Shown here in pieces: positions 34,081-46,548 of a DNA stretch of 64,000 nt (the first letter of the stretch is position 1; each line of letters opens with the position of its first letter). Position numbers and translations under genes: made by a program. The notes beneath the pieces are model-generated. The model saw only the letters and a list, made by a program, of their open reading frames with translations. It had not been told where the DNA came from and ran no database searches. The stretch is from positions 2,480,001-2,544,000 of the forward strand of contig JADNRZ010000005.1 of the NCBI GenBank assembly GCA_015501605.1, read 5' to 3'. Origin of the DNA: Panaeolus papilionaceus. Lineage: Eukaryota > Basidiomycota > Agaricomycetes > Agaricales.

Positions 34081-35875
34081 TCTGTGGTTTGAAAACCGGT
34101 GATTCCTCGATGGTGGCTCGTCGTACCACAAGGCGCAGAATACGAGGGAGAAAACGTTGGAAGAACGTGTAGATCATCTAGAGAGGAAAGCAGAGAACGG
34201 AAATGCCCGTATATTCACACTCCGCATGAACCTTCGCTCGGCAGAACCCGACTGAAGGTGATAGTGTCCCAACTCACCAGTACTGTCATGAACCGTCGAA
34301 CGCTCTTCCGGACCGGTACTAGCAGCAGCACAATTTCATCCTCCTATGTAAGTACATATAGCTTATTCGAAAGATAAGGGACTTTAAACGCTGGGTTTGC
34401 CAAGGCCTGGACCAATCATCATATCATTCCGAAGAGTTCGCAAAAGCGATAAGCACGCAGGGGTTCTAGTCAAGATAAGCATTGCAACACTGGCTAGAAG
34501 GATCTCATGGATCGAATCCATCATTACCACGTCATGTTAATTTCAAAGATTCACGAAGATCGTACCAGGCAAGCTTCTCTATGTATTTGAAAGATTGAAT
34601 TCTGCAGAGGCTGTACTCATGATCAGGATGCACTTCTATCAGAACGATACAGTTGCGGTGATCACGGAAAGCCCTCGCGATAATGACATCGCAAGTACTG
34701 AATTTGGGTTATTTCTCACCTGTGCCGCAAGTTCAGTGTATGTTTATGACTCGTTCACGTCAATTTTGTCGTTATGGTCTAGGTCTTTATGACCAAAATG
34801 AAGGTGTGGGGCCCTGCGCGTTAGGCTCACGCTCAATGACTATGGGACTATCTGGCCAATCACGTCGATTTGGTTTGCGTTTGAGGGAACTGCGAGACGA
34901 GACGGAGATACACCCCAGATCTCCCTTGCAGAAATTCCCACTCAATCTGTCAGTAAATGTCGACCTTGCTTTCTCCATGGGCTATGGGCTTCTCGGTACA
35001 GAAGTGTGTTCCTGTGCTGATATTTCCTTGGGGAACGGATAGTGGTAAGTACTTCAGCTGACTCGATATTTTTAGACGGTGTTCCATGTGATAACTAATT
35101 ATAGGTTGGTACTGCTTCCAACTGCTTATGAGTTTTATTTTCAGAGGTGTATGTGGAGAATGCACATCCGTCACTAAATCTGGACGTATGGGCAGCGGTT
35201 CCGCAGTACAGTTAATCGCATTCATTGTTTCAATGTTTGGGATGGGTATACATTCGAATTTTGAAGCTTCAAGACGCAGTTCATAAATGAGCTCACCTTA
35301 ACACCGAGGATTCAATATTCAATGTTCAAATGTTCACAATTCATAAGAGATATTTTTAAATCACAACGATCAATTGATTCGTTATAGCTAGGCTCTGTGG
35401 AGTAGATAGGCTACGTATCACAGAGCGGGGAAGGAGTGATCTCCTTTGGGAGTACCATTAGGAATGGTACGGCAATTGTACGTATGGTACAAAGGGAGTT
35501 GGAGGGTACTAAACTACAAATCGACAACAGTCGAGTAAACTACTACAGCGTTCGAGTAGGGAGAAGGCGCGGTTTGGGGAAGAATGATGGAAATTACAAG
35601 TGATGATGGCGCGCAGGGTTAGGATACAGTGTGATAGGGTAGGGGCAGGGTTGAGGGTGATAAGAATCCTAGGGAAATGGAGAGCAACCGAATGCGACGA
35701 TAGCGACGTGCAAGAATGTCCGGTTTTTGGTGGTACAGAATGATGTTTATGATAAAATTACAATGCTGGTTATGTGTAAATGCGAAGGGTATCAAGGAGA
35801 TTAGGGGGTATATTTCATCAGCCACGATGAAGAGATAGCAGGGTAAAGGGCATTAACCACCGTGTCATCAATCAC
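34081..35875. other. Gene-poor spacer
   Basis: About 1.8 kb. The only structure seen is a small inverted repeat around 35453-35472 (agtaccatt..aatggtac). The open frames are short and mutually overlapping, and none looks coding. Confidence 0.5.
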
Positions 35876-36535
35876 TCATGATGATGTGTGCAAAATGCAG
35901 ACGACGGAGTCAACGCTACCACCTTCCCTCGCATCAATCCCCCTGAAAACTGTGAACCCCTGCAAGAAGTCGACGCGTTTCACTCCTTTGGTGTGCTCCA
36001 GCGATCTCGCTGTTGGTGTAGCGTGTCGGCTAACCCTCCTTGAAAATGAGGAGTCGATAACCTTCCGGATTTCTGGGTATGGTACTGATTCGTATTCGGG
36101 TTGTAGAACAGATTGTCTGAGGCTACGGTATAGACCTTCAATGAAGTCGCGCACTGAGACGAATGGGAATGCTTTGGAAGAAGGGAGAACGACCATCTCC
36201 CATGGTAAAGTTGGGTGCCTTACACGAATAGAGGCTACTGGAGGTGATGTTGCGGGCTCATTCCATTGCTGAGGTAGAATGTTAGCCATTGGTTTCATGG
36301 TTGCGGGCAGTGCGGTCAGGTCATATGAGATGAGGGGACCGGTGACTGCGCTAATGATGGGGTGGATATGGATGACCTCTCCCACATTGGGGAGAGGGAA
36401 GTTGTCGTATGGTGACCCACGTCCTAGTGGTGGTGGTGTTGATGGACCCGGTGTCGATGGTAGTGATGATGTCGAGAACGCTGGTGAAGGCGTGCCCGGG
36501 AACATGTCGTCGAAGTGGACGCGCTTGGCTGACAT
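35876..36535 (-). CDS. DUF6699-like protein, subfamily B, copy 4, with N-terminal KRVHF motif
   Basis: Single exon, 219 aa, ATG 36535. It starts MSAKRVHFDDMF, then a Ser/Pro-rich linker, IHIHPII, LISYDLT, EPATSPPVASIRVRHPTLPW, FVSVRDFIEGLYRSLRQSV, EIRKVID..FSRRV, GVKRVDFLQGFTVFRGI and a final VVCIL strand. The middle and end match the other copies in order, but the last block follows the subfamily B form (RVDFL-G-x-x-x-F-x-G). K-R-V-H-F fits the RVxF consensus for docking to protein phosphatase 1. That reading is a hypothesis from the motif and its conservation. Confidence 0.75.
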   Translation of the reverse strand: MSAKRVHFDDMFPGTPSPAFSTSSLPSTPGPSTPPPLGRGSPYDNFPLPNVGEVIHIHPIISAVTGPLISYDLTALPATMKPMANILPQQWNEPATSPPVASIRVRHPTLPWEMVVLPSSKAFPFVSVRDFIEGLYRSLRQSVLQPEYESVPYPEIRKVIDSSFSRRVSRHATPTARSLEHTKGVKRVDFLQGFTVFRGIDAREGGSVDSVVCILHTSS

Positions 36536-38861
36536 TGTATTCGTGATGGCCTGCTGAGGCTAATGGATGATATGAGTGTGGTGGGGGGTGGTTGGGAAAC
36601 GTTTTCCATCTTGTCTTATCTTGGAGGATATATAGGGATTGAATCGCATCGCTTGGAATTTGGTTACTTGAAATGAGTCAAACAGCAAAATCGAAGTTGC
36701 TTTGGGAAAAAAGGACAGCCCCGCTGCCGCAGTTGTCGACTTGAAAGTTGTCAACATGAGTCACACAGCTTTCCTCATGTTTGCGTATGTTAGGAATAAA
36801 AGATTCACCGCCCTTTCGCCATATAAGGTTAGCAAAAACCTGACAAAGCTATGACGTTGGCAACGCGCTCGTCGGTTGATGGCGCTCATGATGGCGGGAT
36901 AACATGTCACTGCATATCGTCCCTCCATCTGTTCTGACCGATCATGCATGAAATAGTCTGGCGATTCGATCTGAAGTAAATTTTTAAGGCTCTGCTTAGA
37001 AAAAGGCGGTTACTTGTCCCCTCCTTGCTTGTCGGAATGGTCATGCTTCGTAAGCGCTTAACTTTGGCAGATAAACGCCTGTCGGATGGCCCGCCCGCAT
37101 AGCATCCTTTGAGGCTGCGCTATTCATATGACCGTCTGCGGAAGGACTTATGTCATTTGACATATCCTCGGAGAATCGTCCCCTCTTTAACCACGCCGGA
37201 CCTCCCTACCTTTATCCCTGGCTGTGGTGATTATCCCGGATCGACAGCTACCCTGGCGAGAATAGGTTCTCCGCTAGCCTAGTTACAATTCAGTTCACAG
37301 TAACCAATGTGCCACGTACACATGCTCACACCTGAACCTTCTCGTCGTTTCGACGACTTTCTCTATGGCAGTCTCAGTCTCAGTCTCAGTCCGAATATAT
37401 TTTTACCTCCTCACGTGCGTCCCAACAGGTATGAGTAAACAGTCGCCAATTCAAAGGAAAGTCTCATTAAAGTCCCCACCTCCGATTTACATCGGAGGCT
37501 CCCTCTTCCGGTCCTCTTGACACTGCTGACCTTTCCTTCGGTCACCCACAAATACGCGGAGGGTGCCTCCATTCCAGCGCAATGATGTTGCATCAGGTCA
37601 TCCTGACTCCTTAGGACCTTCGTCGTAGTTCTTCCTAATTCTAAACTCTCAAATCTGACTCGATTTGAGTATCCTCTCGTCTGGTATGTGATGCGACTGC
37701 GCGACTTGAAAACGGAGGTGCGCAAAATAGAGACGTATCGGAGATGTCACTCAGCTCCTGCCTCTCGCGTCCTATGACTGCACACCGTCCACCTTGTGTA
37801 GGCTCGGCCCTTTTTGAAATCTTAGTTTAGATATCTTTAACACAAGTTGTCAATCATATCAACAGATTCGGCAGCAGACTATCAGCAGGCACATCAAAGG
37901 CCATCTACTGCAGTAACATCAAAGGTTATGCTCTCCATTTTGTTCTGACTGAATTGAGGGACCATGATCCAAACGGAAACTCCGTGTCTCTCCGCAGCCA
38001 TGACTGTGGCACTTGGTACGATTCTGTTTGATCCCTTTTTCTGTCCATGCCCATCTGTTCATCTAAGTTAAAATTAACGAATCCACCTGGTAACTCACTG
38101 CTTTATGTCTGAAATTCAGATCTGTCTTTAGTAAGTTGCTGACGAGATAACTATGGCGCAGTTGAAAGTGTAGCCCGGTGCAGCGGGGAATAGGAGGATG
38201 AGCCATCTGAATCTGAGAGGGAGCACCTTCGCTATTGCTACTCGTCCCAAACAATATGACCGATGTTCAATGTGTCAGCATTCTTTACCCAAGAGAAGAT
38301 TATGCTAGCTCGCATTGAGTGACGCGACAAGGTGAATAGGTATGACTGTTTCCTCCGTAAAAATATACAGCCCCATTGTTGGTTCGGTGTGACAAGGAGT
38401 GACGTCGCGCAAGTGAGCTCCGACCTCCACTGATTGCCCACTTTGAGGGCTATACCTGCGTGACATGCAGTTAACCACCCATAATCAGTCAATCCTGTTT
38501 CCCCACCGTAGTCGGTTTGACTAGGGAACCAGGCGCGGGAATGACGCGTACTTGTCACGCCGAATGACACCAAGCATGTTCTGGAGAGGTTGCACGAGGC
38601 AGTGGATTGTGTTTACATATGATGTTGTCGGTTATGAAGCTATAAATTGGAGAATGGTATTCGTTATCTCCCCCGTCCTGCATACTCCCACTAAATCATA
38701 TCCGTGCTCATTATCGACCCTGACATCTGATTGTTCAAACAAATTACGAGGTACGATTCCCCCTTTGATCATTTTCTATTTCAAGGGCCCCAATTTCTGC
38801 TAGTGTACATCACACGTTATCCATCGCTTCACCGCTCCCCATTATACATTAATAGGCAGAC
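36536..38861. other. Gene-poor spacer with a short CAGTCT array
   Basis: About 2.3 kb without a supported gene. A CAGTCT hexamer array lies at 37369-37391. The minus frame 37411-37725 (104 codons) resembles nothing known to me and has no splice-consistent extension. Confidence 0.5.
37369..37391 (+). repeat. CAGTCT microsatellite (about 4 units)
   Basis: cagtctcagtctcagtct continues to about 23 bp. It is non-coding. Confidence 0.85.
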
Positions 38862-39812
38862 ATGTCTACGAGGCCGAAAGTAAAGCGCGTTTCATTCAGC
38901 GCCTCAGACCAAATCATTTCCGTCCCCTCTCCTGATAGTTCCTCTGAGTCTGATTCGGAGGAGCTGAGAGCGGCGATGAAAGGTTTGGCGCTTGAAGGCG
39001 TTCAGGAGGAGGGAGTTGTCAAGCCTTCACCGAACGCTCGATCCTATGTGAAGGGTTCTTCTCCTCCTTCCATGAATGTACCTATTCCCCCTACTCCACG
39101 CTTGCGACCCAAGGAGTTGCCGGTCGATGACAGTTCCCAATCGGGGGGGAGAGTAGCGTCGGCCTCACACGCTTCGGCTTCGGGTGCTGGCTCGAGGACC
39201 ACAAACCTCTCTCCCAATTCTCGTCCTTCATCCCATCTACCCTCTTCGAGCGCGCGCACTGCCCCTGGCACTGCTAAGCCCGAAACCTCACATAGGGCAA
39301 ATGCAAAATCCAGTACTGCTGATGACGCGCTCACTCTCATCCTCTCCACCCGCTTAACGTCCGGTGATCCGTACACGTGGGACATCACGACCGATCCCCG
39401 TATCCGGAAGACTCGTCTATCGAGAATGATGGAAGAAGACGGTGATTTGCCAGCTGCATTTTCAGCCCGGTCGCAGGGTCCATATACAGGAGAGTTAACG
39501 TTGCGGCACCCATCGGTTCCTTTAGCTTTGGCAATTAGCCCAAGGCCAGATGCAGATTATGTGACTATTCAGGATGTTTTCGAAGCCTTGTATGCCTTCA
39601 TGCGTTGTAGAGTCGGCGACGATGAACTCTCAGCTGAAGGTAAGCAGAGACAAGCGCAGATTAAGCAAGCTGCACTGTCTAGGACCAGGGCTCCGAGACC
39701 GGAGGTGAGACGTATTGATTGCCTACTGGGTTATACCACGTTCCGTGGTTTGAGCCTTGGAAAGGATGGAGAAACGATCATTATTCATACCTCTGCTGCC
39801 TATCAGAGATAG
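38862..39812 (+). CDS. DUF6699-like protein, subfamily B, copy 5, with N-terminal KRVSF motif
   Basis: Single exon, 316 aa. It begins MSTRPKVKRVSFSASDQI, then an acidic and Ser-rich disordered stretch to about residue 145. The folded core follows: LTLILSTRL, YTWDITTDP, LPAAFSARSQGPYTGELTLR, YVTIQDVFEALYAFMRCRV, EVRRIDCLLGYTTFRGLSLG and KDGETIIIHTS. The core aligns along its length with the gene at 40917, and more loosely with 35876 and 52740. The RVxF-type motif sits at residues 9-12, at the tip of a disordered tail, where docking motifs are usually found. Function is unknown. Confidence 0.75.
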   Translation: MSTRPKVKRVSFSASDQIISVPSPDSSSESDSEELRAAMKGLALEGVQEEGVVKPSPNARSYVKGSSPPSMNVPIPPTPRLRPKELPVDDSSQSGGRVASASHASASGAGSRTTNLSPNSRPSSHLPSSSARTAPGTAKPETSHRANAKSSTADDALTLILSTRLTSGDPYTWDITTDPRIRKTRLSRMMEEDGDLPAAFSARSQGPYTGELTLRHPSVPLALAISPRPDADYVTIQDVFEALYAFMRCRVGDDELSAEGKQRQAQIKQAALSRTRAPRPEVRRIDCLLGYTTFRGLSLGKDGETIIIHTSAAYQR

Positions 39813-40916
39813 CGAAGGAGGGTTTGTTCCCTCGAATCAGGTTTTCTTTATATTGGACCTCACTCTTCTCAGCATGACAATTTCTATATACCCTTGATAC
39901 CCCGTAACGTCTGTCATAGACCGCTGTATCCAGACATTTACATTGCTTGAAGGCGGTGGTAACCTATGGGACACATGTCCATCTCCGTATTACCTATGAC
40001 TTGATTTCTCACCTTCATCACGTCGTGCAACACCTCCCTTCATTTTATCCTAGCTAGATCAGTAATTCCAATAAAATACGTGTACATACTAATGTGGATT
40101 GGTCGGCCAAGTCTATCATCCTGACTGTAACTCGCGGACAGGAAAAACTCCATTAAAGGACTTTTTATTATGTGATAGTTCGTCCCGTGCCGTTAGTCTA
40201 CGCATGGATGGAGAAAATTGAAGTATTCTCATTGTTCATTTGTTCAATTCTTCTGAAGGGGTCAATAAACGTGTGGTATGAGGGCCCGAAGGTTAATCTT
40301 GTCACTCGCATCAAGGGTAAAATTGGGGGCCGTTTCATCCAATGATCAACTTGAGCCATGTCCGTTAAAATGCCCCACACCTACCACTAATTATAGTCCA
40401 TTACTGGTAATTACGACAAAAGCATCTATCCGCTGGCTCGGGCAGAAGTTTCAGTCCTCATCAGTGCGGCAAAGAGTCACAACACCTGTTCCATGTTACC
40501 TGCATTGGGTGTCGCGCCGTTACGGGACATCGAAAGGGGACTAGGTAGTGTGAGGAATATGGAGAATGGATATTCAAGCGTGCAACCGAGACATCATGCA
40601 GTGAGATGACGACTCGGATATGGTATATGTATGTCACAACGGTCGGAAAAGCATTGCGAGCATTGTGGGCACTGAAGTGAGGCTTATGATCGTATAAATG
40701 GAGGATGGTCGCAATGTTGCGAAAATTGACCCACAAGTTTTACATTGACCATTCCAGGCAACACGTCGGGGGAGTGCATTCATTCTCCAGCTGTCTGTCA
40801 CGTCCCTGTTACCACTCCTCACGTTGCTAGTATTCACCTATCACCGCTGAACCGACAAGCTCATCTCTGCCTTTGGCTCATTTAATATCGCTCACACGCA
40901 TCTTCTCAGGCGCTTC
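39813..40916. other. Spacer between two subfamily B paralogues
   Basis: About 1.1 kb and AT-rich. It includes the 3' region of the gene at 38862 and the upstream region of the gene at 40917. No other gene is supported. Confidence 0.5.
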
Positions 40917-41825
40917 ATGAATAGGAAACGAGTATCCTTCAGTCACATGGACGAGATAATAGGCACATCCTATGTAGAAAGAGATTCTACTGCCAGAGAG
41001 GGTTTAGAAGAAACTTACGAGGAGGTTTTTGAAGATGACAGCGTGGAAGGAATAGAATCAGAGTCTAACGACGAGACCTCTTCCAACCCCATCACAACGG
41101 ACGGCTCTCCGTTAGATTTCCCAGCGACTCCATTAATGCGAACAAGAGAATTACCGCCCGAGGATTCAGATTACCCTATCGTCCAGAGACAACCTTCAGT
41201 CTCCTCATCACCGAATGCTTCCTCCTCCAGTTCAAGCCCGCGTCCTACTTCCGCTTCTAGTTCTGGGACGAACTATACCACCGGGAACATTTACGATGCC
41301 CATCCTCGAAAAAGTCACTCTGTCATAGAAGTTGCTGACTCCTCGCCTTCCTTTGTTATATCTCCTCACCTCGTATCTGGCCGTGCATCCGGCTGGGATG
41401 TCGGGACAGATCCCCTTCTTCCTGGCTCCCAAATCTTCAATCTAATTGCTGAAGAAGGGCACTTCCCAGCCGGGTTCTCCGCAGAGGTGCAGGGTCCATA
41501 CAGAGGCCAAATTGTCATTCGACATAGGGCGCTACCCTGGGTGCTATCAATTCTACCGAGAGAAGGTGAGGGGTACGTGTGTATCAGAGAGGTGCTGGTT
41601 CAAGTACATAAATTCTTCATGAGCAGCGTTTCCGATGCAGAATTGAACCACGAATTCTCGTCGACGCGAAATTCCATCATTCAAACATCACGGAATGGAT
41701 CTCGGTCAAATGTACTCAGGGTGGATTGCTTGCTGGGTGCATGTGTATTCTCGGGTTTGTCTTTGGGGAAGGACGGGGAAACTGTGATGATTCTCTTGAC
41801 CCATTCGACGGATCCTCGGCAATGA
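40917..41825 (+). CDS. DUF6699-like protein, subfamily B, copy 6, with N-terminal KRVSF motif
   Basis: Single exon, 302 aa. It starts MNRKRVSFSHMDEI, then a Glu/Asp/Ser-rich tail to about 135. The core reads FVISPHLVSG, GWDVGTDPLLPG, FPAGFSAEVQGPYRGQIVIR, YVCIREVLVQVHKFFMSSV, VLRVDCLLGACVFSGLSLG and KDGETVMILLTHS. It is the closest relative in this window of the gene at 38862, on the same strand, so the two are most simply a tandem duplicate separated by 1.1 kb. Both frames are open, so neither copy appears dead. Confidence 0.75.
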   Translation: MNRKRVSFSHMDEIIGTSYVERDSTAREGLEETYEEVFEDDSVEGIESESNDETSSNPITTDGSPLDFPATPLMRTRELPPEDSDYPIVQRQPSVSSSPNASSSSSSPRPTSASSSGTNYTTGNIYDAHPRKSHSVIEVADSSPSFVISPHLVSGRASGWDVGTDPLLPGSQIFNLIAEEGHFPAGFSAEVQGPYRGQIVIRHRALPWVLSILPREGEGYVCIREVLVQVHKFFMSSVSDAELNHEFSSTRNSIIQTSRNGSRSNVLRVDCLLGACVFSGLSLGKDGETVMILLTHSTDPRQ

Positions 41826-44800
41826 TCGGTATCCCTGTCAAGCATTAGATGGCAACTGTCAGTGGGACGATGGTCTAATGGTTCAAACATTTTTCTTCAG
41901 TTCATCGTGTTGTAAATTTCATTTTTTACCACCTATCTTCATTGCTATCTTTAATTTTGAAACCTCGTGCTCATTTTGTTATTATACTATGCGACAACAT
42001 AATGCTCTTGACGTTCACTCGGACAGAATGTCGAGGACTATTTGCTTGAAAGAATGAAATACACCTACACATATCCTAAAATTCATTATACATGACATTC
42101 CTAATCCACTGGCTCTCAGTATTTTTTGCCAAAGAGAAATAGGGAGCCTTCTCTATGAGGTGCTTTGACTGACGAGACCTTTTTCACACGGACCTACATG
42201 ATGTCTTTGATAATGCTGTGATGCGTGGGGCCCCACCCTTCAACCTGTGACATTGTTATGGGTCAAAGTCATCTAGCAGTTTCATCGAAATATTTTTAAC
42301 CGATTTGAACTGTCAAGTTCGGTCAAAGTTAATTCCAGTCAGATTTAAACATGGTCACGGGACCTTGACTGTGAATGACTCAATCCTAAGTTCGAAGTGG
42401 AAGTTAGACGGAGCTGTTGCGTGTATACTATTCATATTCGACTCATCACTTCCCAAGGTTCGCGGAAAGACAAGTATGGTAAGTGTGTCACAGGCCAAAG
42501 GCCACATGCCTCGGCAGTTGGACATACCGCAGCTTAGATCGTGTCTTCATGGACGTATTCACCCGAGGGATGCGATCAACTGGGGTCGCAGTCAACAACA
42601 GTGATTACCGTGATGCTCATGCCCGGCTTGATATCTAAAGCGCTCGTATGTTTATATAAATCATAGCAAAAGCGCAGCATGTCGCCCAATTGCCATTGCA
42701 TATTATCCATTTCCCCCGCCACCCAGGTGTCCTGAGTGATTTACTAGTTTCCGGAAGCTGCGCTTGATATGACGTGTACAAAAACATCAGTTACCTCCAG
42801 TCATTCGTTTGAACGGCATGAATGTCGTGTTCTGTAAGTTAGATCGATATGGAGATGTAGTAACATCAATCGCGGAATACCTGCATGAAGTGGTCCTTCT
42901 TGAGCTCGTCCACAGAAGGATGGATTACAATATCTTTCTGACATCATAGTTTAGTCAGGAGCAAACCCTAAGGAAGGATTGAATGGTCGGCCATTGCCGC
43001 ACGTACCCTGTACCCTGATAGTCAGCCGCGTGGTACAAATTTGGAAATTGGGCCGGGGTACAGCTAAAATGGGCACAGTGCATACAGTATTTGAAGAGGG
43101 AACCGCCCATGGGTCTTGTTAGCAAAGGTTGATTGTGTAGAGAAAGGGGAACTGTGTGACATATTTGCATCATGGCAGTACTCTGTTAGTTGTGGTCATG
43201 TTTGGATCCCATATTTTCTTGACAAACATCGAGTGCCATGAGGGAATCTAATGGCACAGTCCAGAAATTGTTTGTTGCTGCATAAAGAATCCAGTGGTTC
43301 ACTGTCCTCCGTAAAGGCTATTATTTTTTTCTGTTGAGTTACATTTGGTGGCGGGCAATTGTCAGAGGATCGCGAACACGAAATCTGCTAGGCGCTCGTC
43401 GGACCGTCCATAAACGGAGCTGACGAAATGATGAGCCTCCCAGATGACGAAAAGAACCGGCTGTGTTCGTGTGTGGGCGTCCTGGGACAATAAGCATCAT
43501 GGTTCTGTTCGTGGGTTTGACGGTTTGTGGGCAAGTGATGTTGTACTTGATGCACGATTTGCAGTGATTTGTATTGGTGATTGTGGGTCCAACCCAGAGA
43601 TAGTTTAGATACCGACATTGATGGCCTATGAAATGCGATTGTGATTGGTCTGGATCCCGGAAGAAATCCCTTGAACATACTTCTGGGGTAATTTCGGTGC
43701 ACCAGGCGCATCGCTATATAATTTTTAAGTGCCCAAAAAACATTCATGACCGACGAAATACTAGTTTTGGTCGCGTTGTGTCATGTCGTGAGTCATGGCA
43801 GGGCTGCATGCTAAGCAACAGGCCATGTAGTTGGCGAAAGATCTCTTCAAAAAAAAATGAAAATGAGACTAGATTAAAGGGCTTAAACAGAGCAGAACAA
43901 CGAAGAAATACTAGTTATCGTTCACCCCTGTTTCGTGTACCCAAAGATCTCAACAACATTCACTACAGATAAGCTATTACAATTATGGTATGCTCTAACC
44001 ACTTGTATAGCCCTCTTGCCTCACTAATTGTAATTTTTTAGCCCTCAATTACAAGTCATTAGGCCTCCATCGAGGTTTCATTTAACCCCTTGGATTCTGT
44101 CTGGAGAGGAAACCAACATCGCGTCAACTATCGCTTGTCCTTTGACACTGTCGATGTCCGGATAACCTCCAAGAATATCAATCAGCATCCACGATCCAAG
44201 AAGGTCGTAGCGTTTTCCAGTCATGACGAAGTCTTCGAATACGAGAGATGCATCCATGTGTCTCCGCAGTATGATTCTTATCAAGAGGGGGACCGGTATC
44301 GTACACAGAGAGAGTGACAACCCCGTGGATGATCCCCCTCCGTATTCCGAGGTTGATGAGGTTAAACCTGGAGATGCCACCGAGAGTGGTATATCTCATG
44401 CATCCCCGACTTGCCCCACAAATGCATCCAACACCAAAGCGAAAGTTTTCGGAGGCTGCTAAACACTAATTCCCCTCCTTCTGTCCCACTCAAATTTCTC
44501 AGTACAGGGACCTCTCCTTGATGCTGTGCATTGACCTCAATCTGCGGTCTCACCCAACTTGAACCTCACTCAATCTAGACTCAATCAAGCTCACATATGA
44601 CTTTCCCGCGACACATAGTGTTACTTCCGCTCCTCATCTACTTCTCATCACATCCGTTACTTCTATTAATTTGTTGTATTATTAGTATGTGCTCCATACC
44701 CCACTCAGAACATTTATACCACATATCATTTGGACATTATTCTATATACTTGATATCCATAGAACATTTTATAATCTCACATCCAACCCCTACAGTTTGG

Positions 44801-45272
44801 ACTGTTTACATCATGATTATCCCCCATTCTATATGTGTTGTGTAATCGCACAAGGCGATGTTGTATATTATATACGTGTCCTGGACAGTTGGGCTTTATA
44901 AACGGGTTGATCAACACTAAACGGATGCTGAAGTATCACTAAAACTGAAACAGACTCGGGTCAGTTTGATACAATGATCCATTGATGCCATCAGCGCATC
45001 AGCTGATGCGAGCACCTGTTGAGGCGTGGGTCGCAAACGCGTGTCTTCGGGTGTCGTTGGGAGAGGAATTCACATCCCAAGTTGACGATACAATTTACAC
45101 ACATCATCAGCCCGAGATTCAGAGCATTTATAGCAACATTAATGGCAGATATAGATTGATGCACAAATAAAGTAAAGGCTCGCATCATTGGGTGGAAATT
45201 GTCTATGTAGTTGTCCATAAAGAGTCGTGAGTGAGGGGCATTCCTCCAGTGGCGCAACGCTCGAGGAAGGCG
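41826..45272. other. Long gene-poor stretch with one doubtful C-terminal frame
   Basis: About 3.4 kb. At 44223-44462 (plus) a frame ends NPVDDPPPYSEVDEVKPGD. It resembles the proline-tyrosine tail of a membrane protein, but no membrane segment or start could be joined to it. A T-rich block lies at 44620-44830. No RNA gene or transposon is seen. Confidence 0.45.
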
Positions 45273-46548
45273 TCATGGATGAGTATAGAGAAGTGTATAG
45301 TCAAGTGTCAAAAGGGTGCAATAACCATCTAAACCAGGTAGAATCGCTATAGGGGGCGTTAGCTTCTGAACCTACAACGCAACAGCGATAGTAGAAAATG
45401 AAACTCACGACGCGAGTGTACTTATCACCAAGATCATCATCTGCACTGATGTAAAGACCTTTGCCTGGGTCGTTATTGCGGTAGAAAATATTGACTGAAG
45501 TTTGCCCCCAGAGGTTTAACCACGTAGCTGTGGATGGACGAACTCAACATGCGATACGTTAATTTAAATGAAAATGCGATGGACGAACCTGTAATTTCCT
45601 TGCTTGTGGGGTCGAAGTTCCAGATGAATGATTGGGTTGCCTGCGAAGTCCGTTGACGCGTGATACAAATAAATTCGCCTTAAAAATGACGTACCCCACT
45701 ACCAGCCGAATTTCCGACACTCTTGGGGAGTGAGAGGCTGTTGCCAACTGCAGACCTTTAGGCATATGATATATTTACAAGTGTTCAAATACTGACCTTG
45801 GTCGGTCCTGACAATCGCAGCTTTACCGTTTGTATATCTGATCATCAGAATTATTAAAACCAACTCAGAGAAGAACAACACAAGGAGGACTTACGGTACC
45901 AGGATATCACCATTTCCACCAATGTACGGATAAGACGCAGAATCCTATGGAGCGATGAAGTTGATAACAATGTCTAGCATCAAATGGTCGTATTAGTGAC
46001 GCACCGATATCTTCAGTTGAAGCTCTGTATTGCTGTTGAGATAACTGAAGGATACTCCGACCTTCTGGTTTGAATTGCCAGTCACAGTGAAGCTAATTGG
46101 TGGAAACATCTTCAGTGACGATTTTTTAATGTCGTGATTAGTAGGACAATAGCTCACCGTCCACCCGAAACGAGGCTTGATGCGACCCAGCCTAACACAT
46201 CACCGTTCCTCTTCTTGACTTGAATAGAACCGGAGTATCTGTTGATTCTACATTACAAATGGCCCAAATTTTAACATCCCCGTTTACTCACGGAACAGCA
46301 GATGGCTTTGGCTGGTTGTTAAAGTGACGAGGGTCAAAGACGCGAGTTGGGGCGCGGGGCTGAAGGCCAGCCGCCATACGTTCAGCATTGGTAGTATATT
46401 CGAGTCGGACGTCAGAACGCGCTGCTGCGGCTGAACCAGAACGGTAACGCCTGCTTGTTAGGGTGAAAGAAGGTCTAGCGAACGCCCCTGAGATTTGGAA
46501 CGCGAATAGGAATAAAAGAATGGAAGTAAACGCTTCGCGGGCGAGCAT
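45273..46548 (-). CDS. Secreted protein of an agaricomycete family with 'NAERMAAGL...P' pro-region
   Basis: Signal peptide MLAREAFTSILLFLFAFQIS then GAFA, with cleavage likely before RPSF. Next comes TNAERMAAGLQPRAPTRVF, a pro-region pattern (N-A-x-R-h-A-x-G-L-x-P) common in secreted proteins of mushroom fungi. The mature part reads YSGSIQVKKRNGDVLGWVAS, FTVTGNSNQKVGVSFSYL, DSASYPYIGGNGDILVP, SFIWNFDPTSKEIT and TWLNLWGQTSVNIFY. It ends near GLDGYCTLLTLDYTLLYTHP, with TGA at 45275-45273. About eight small exons are joined by good GT-AG junctions; exon 1 is 46548-46292 and exon 2 is 46238-46158. A TATA-like tatatag on the plus strand lies at 46640-46646. No enzymatic motif is visible; function is unknown. 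Confidence 0.7.

Noticed and set aside
34480..34560. Possible tRNA (gatcgaatcc)
   Set aside because: The TpsiC-like string has no matching D-arm or acceptor stem upstream.
35453..35500. Small inverted repeat with ggtac strings
   Set aside because: The stems are short, with several near copies in a low-complexity stretch. It is not distinct enough to be called an operator or element.
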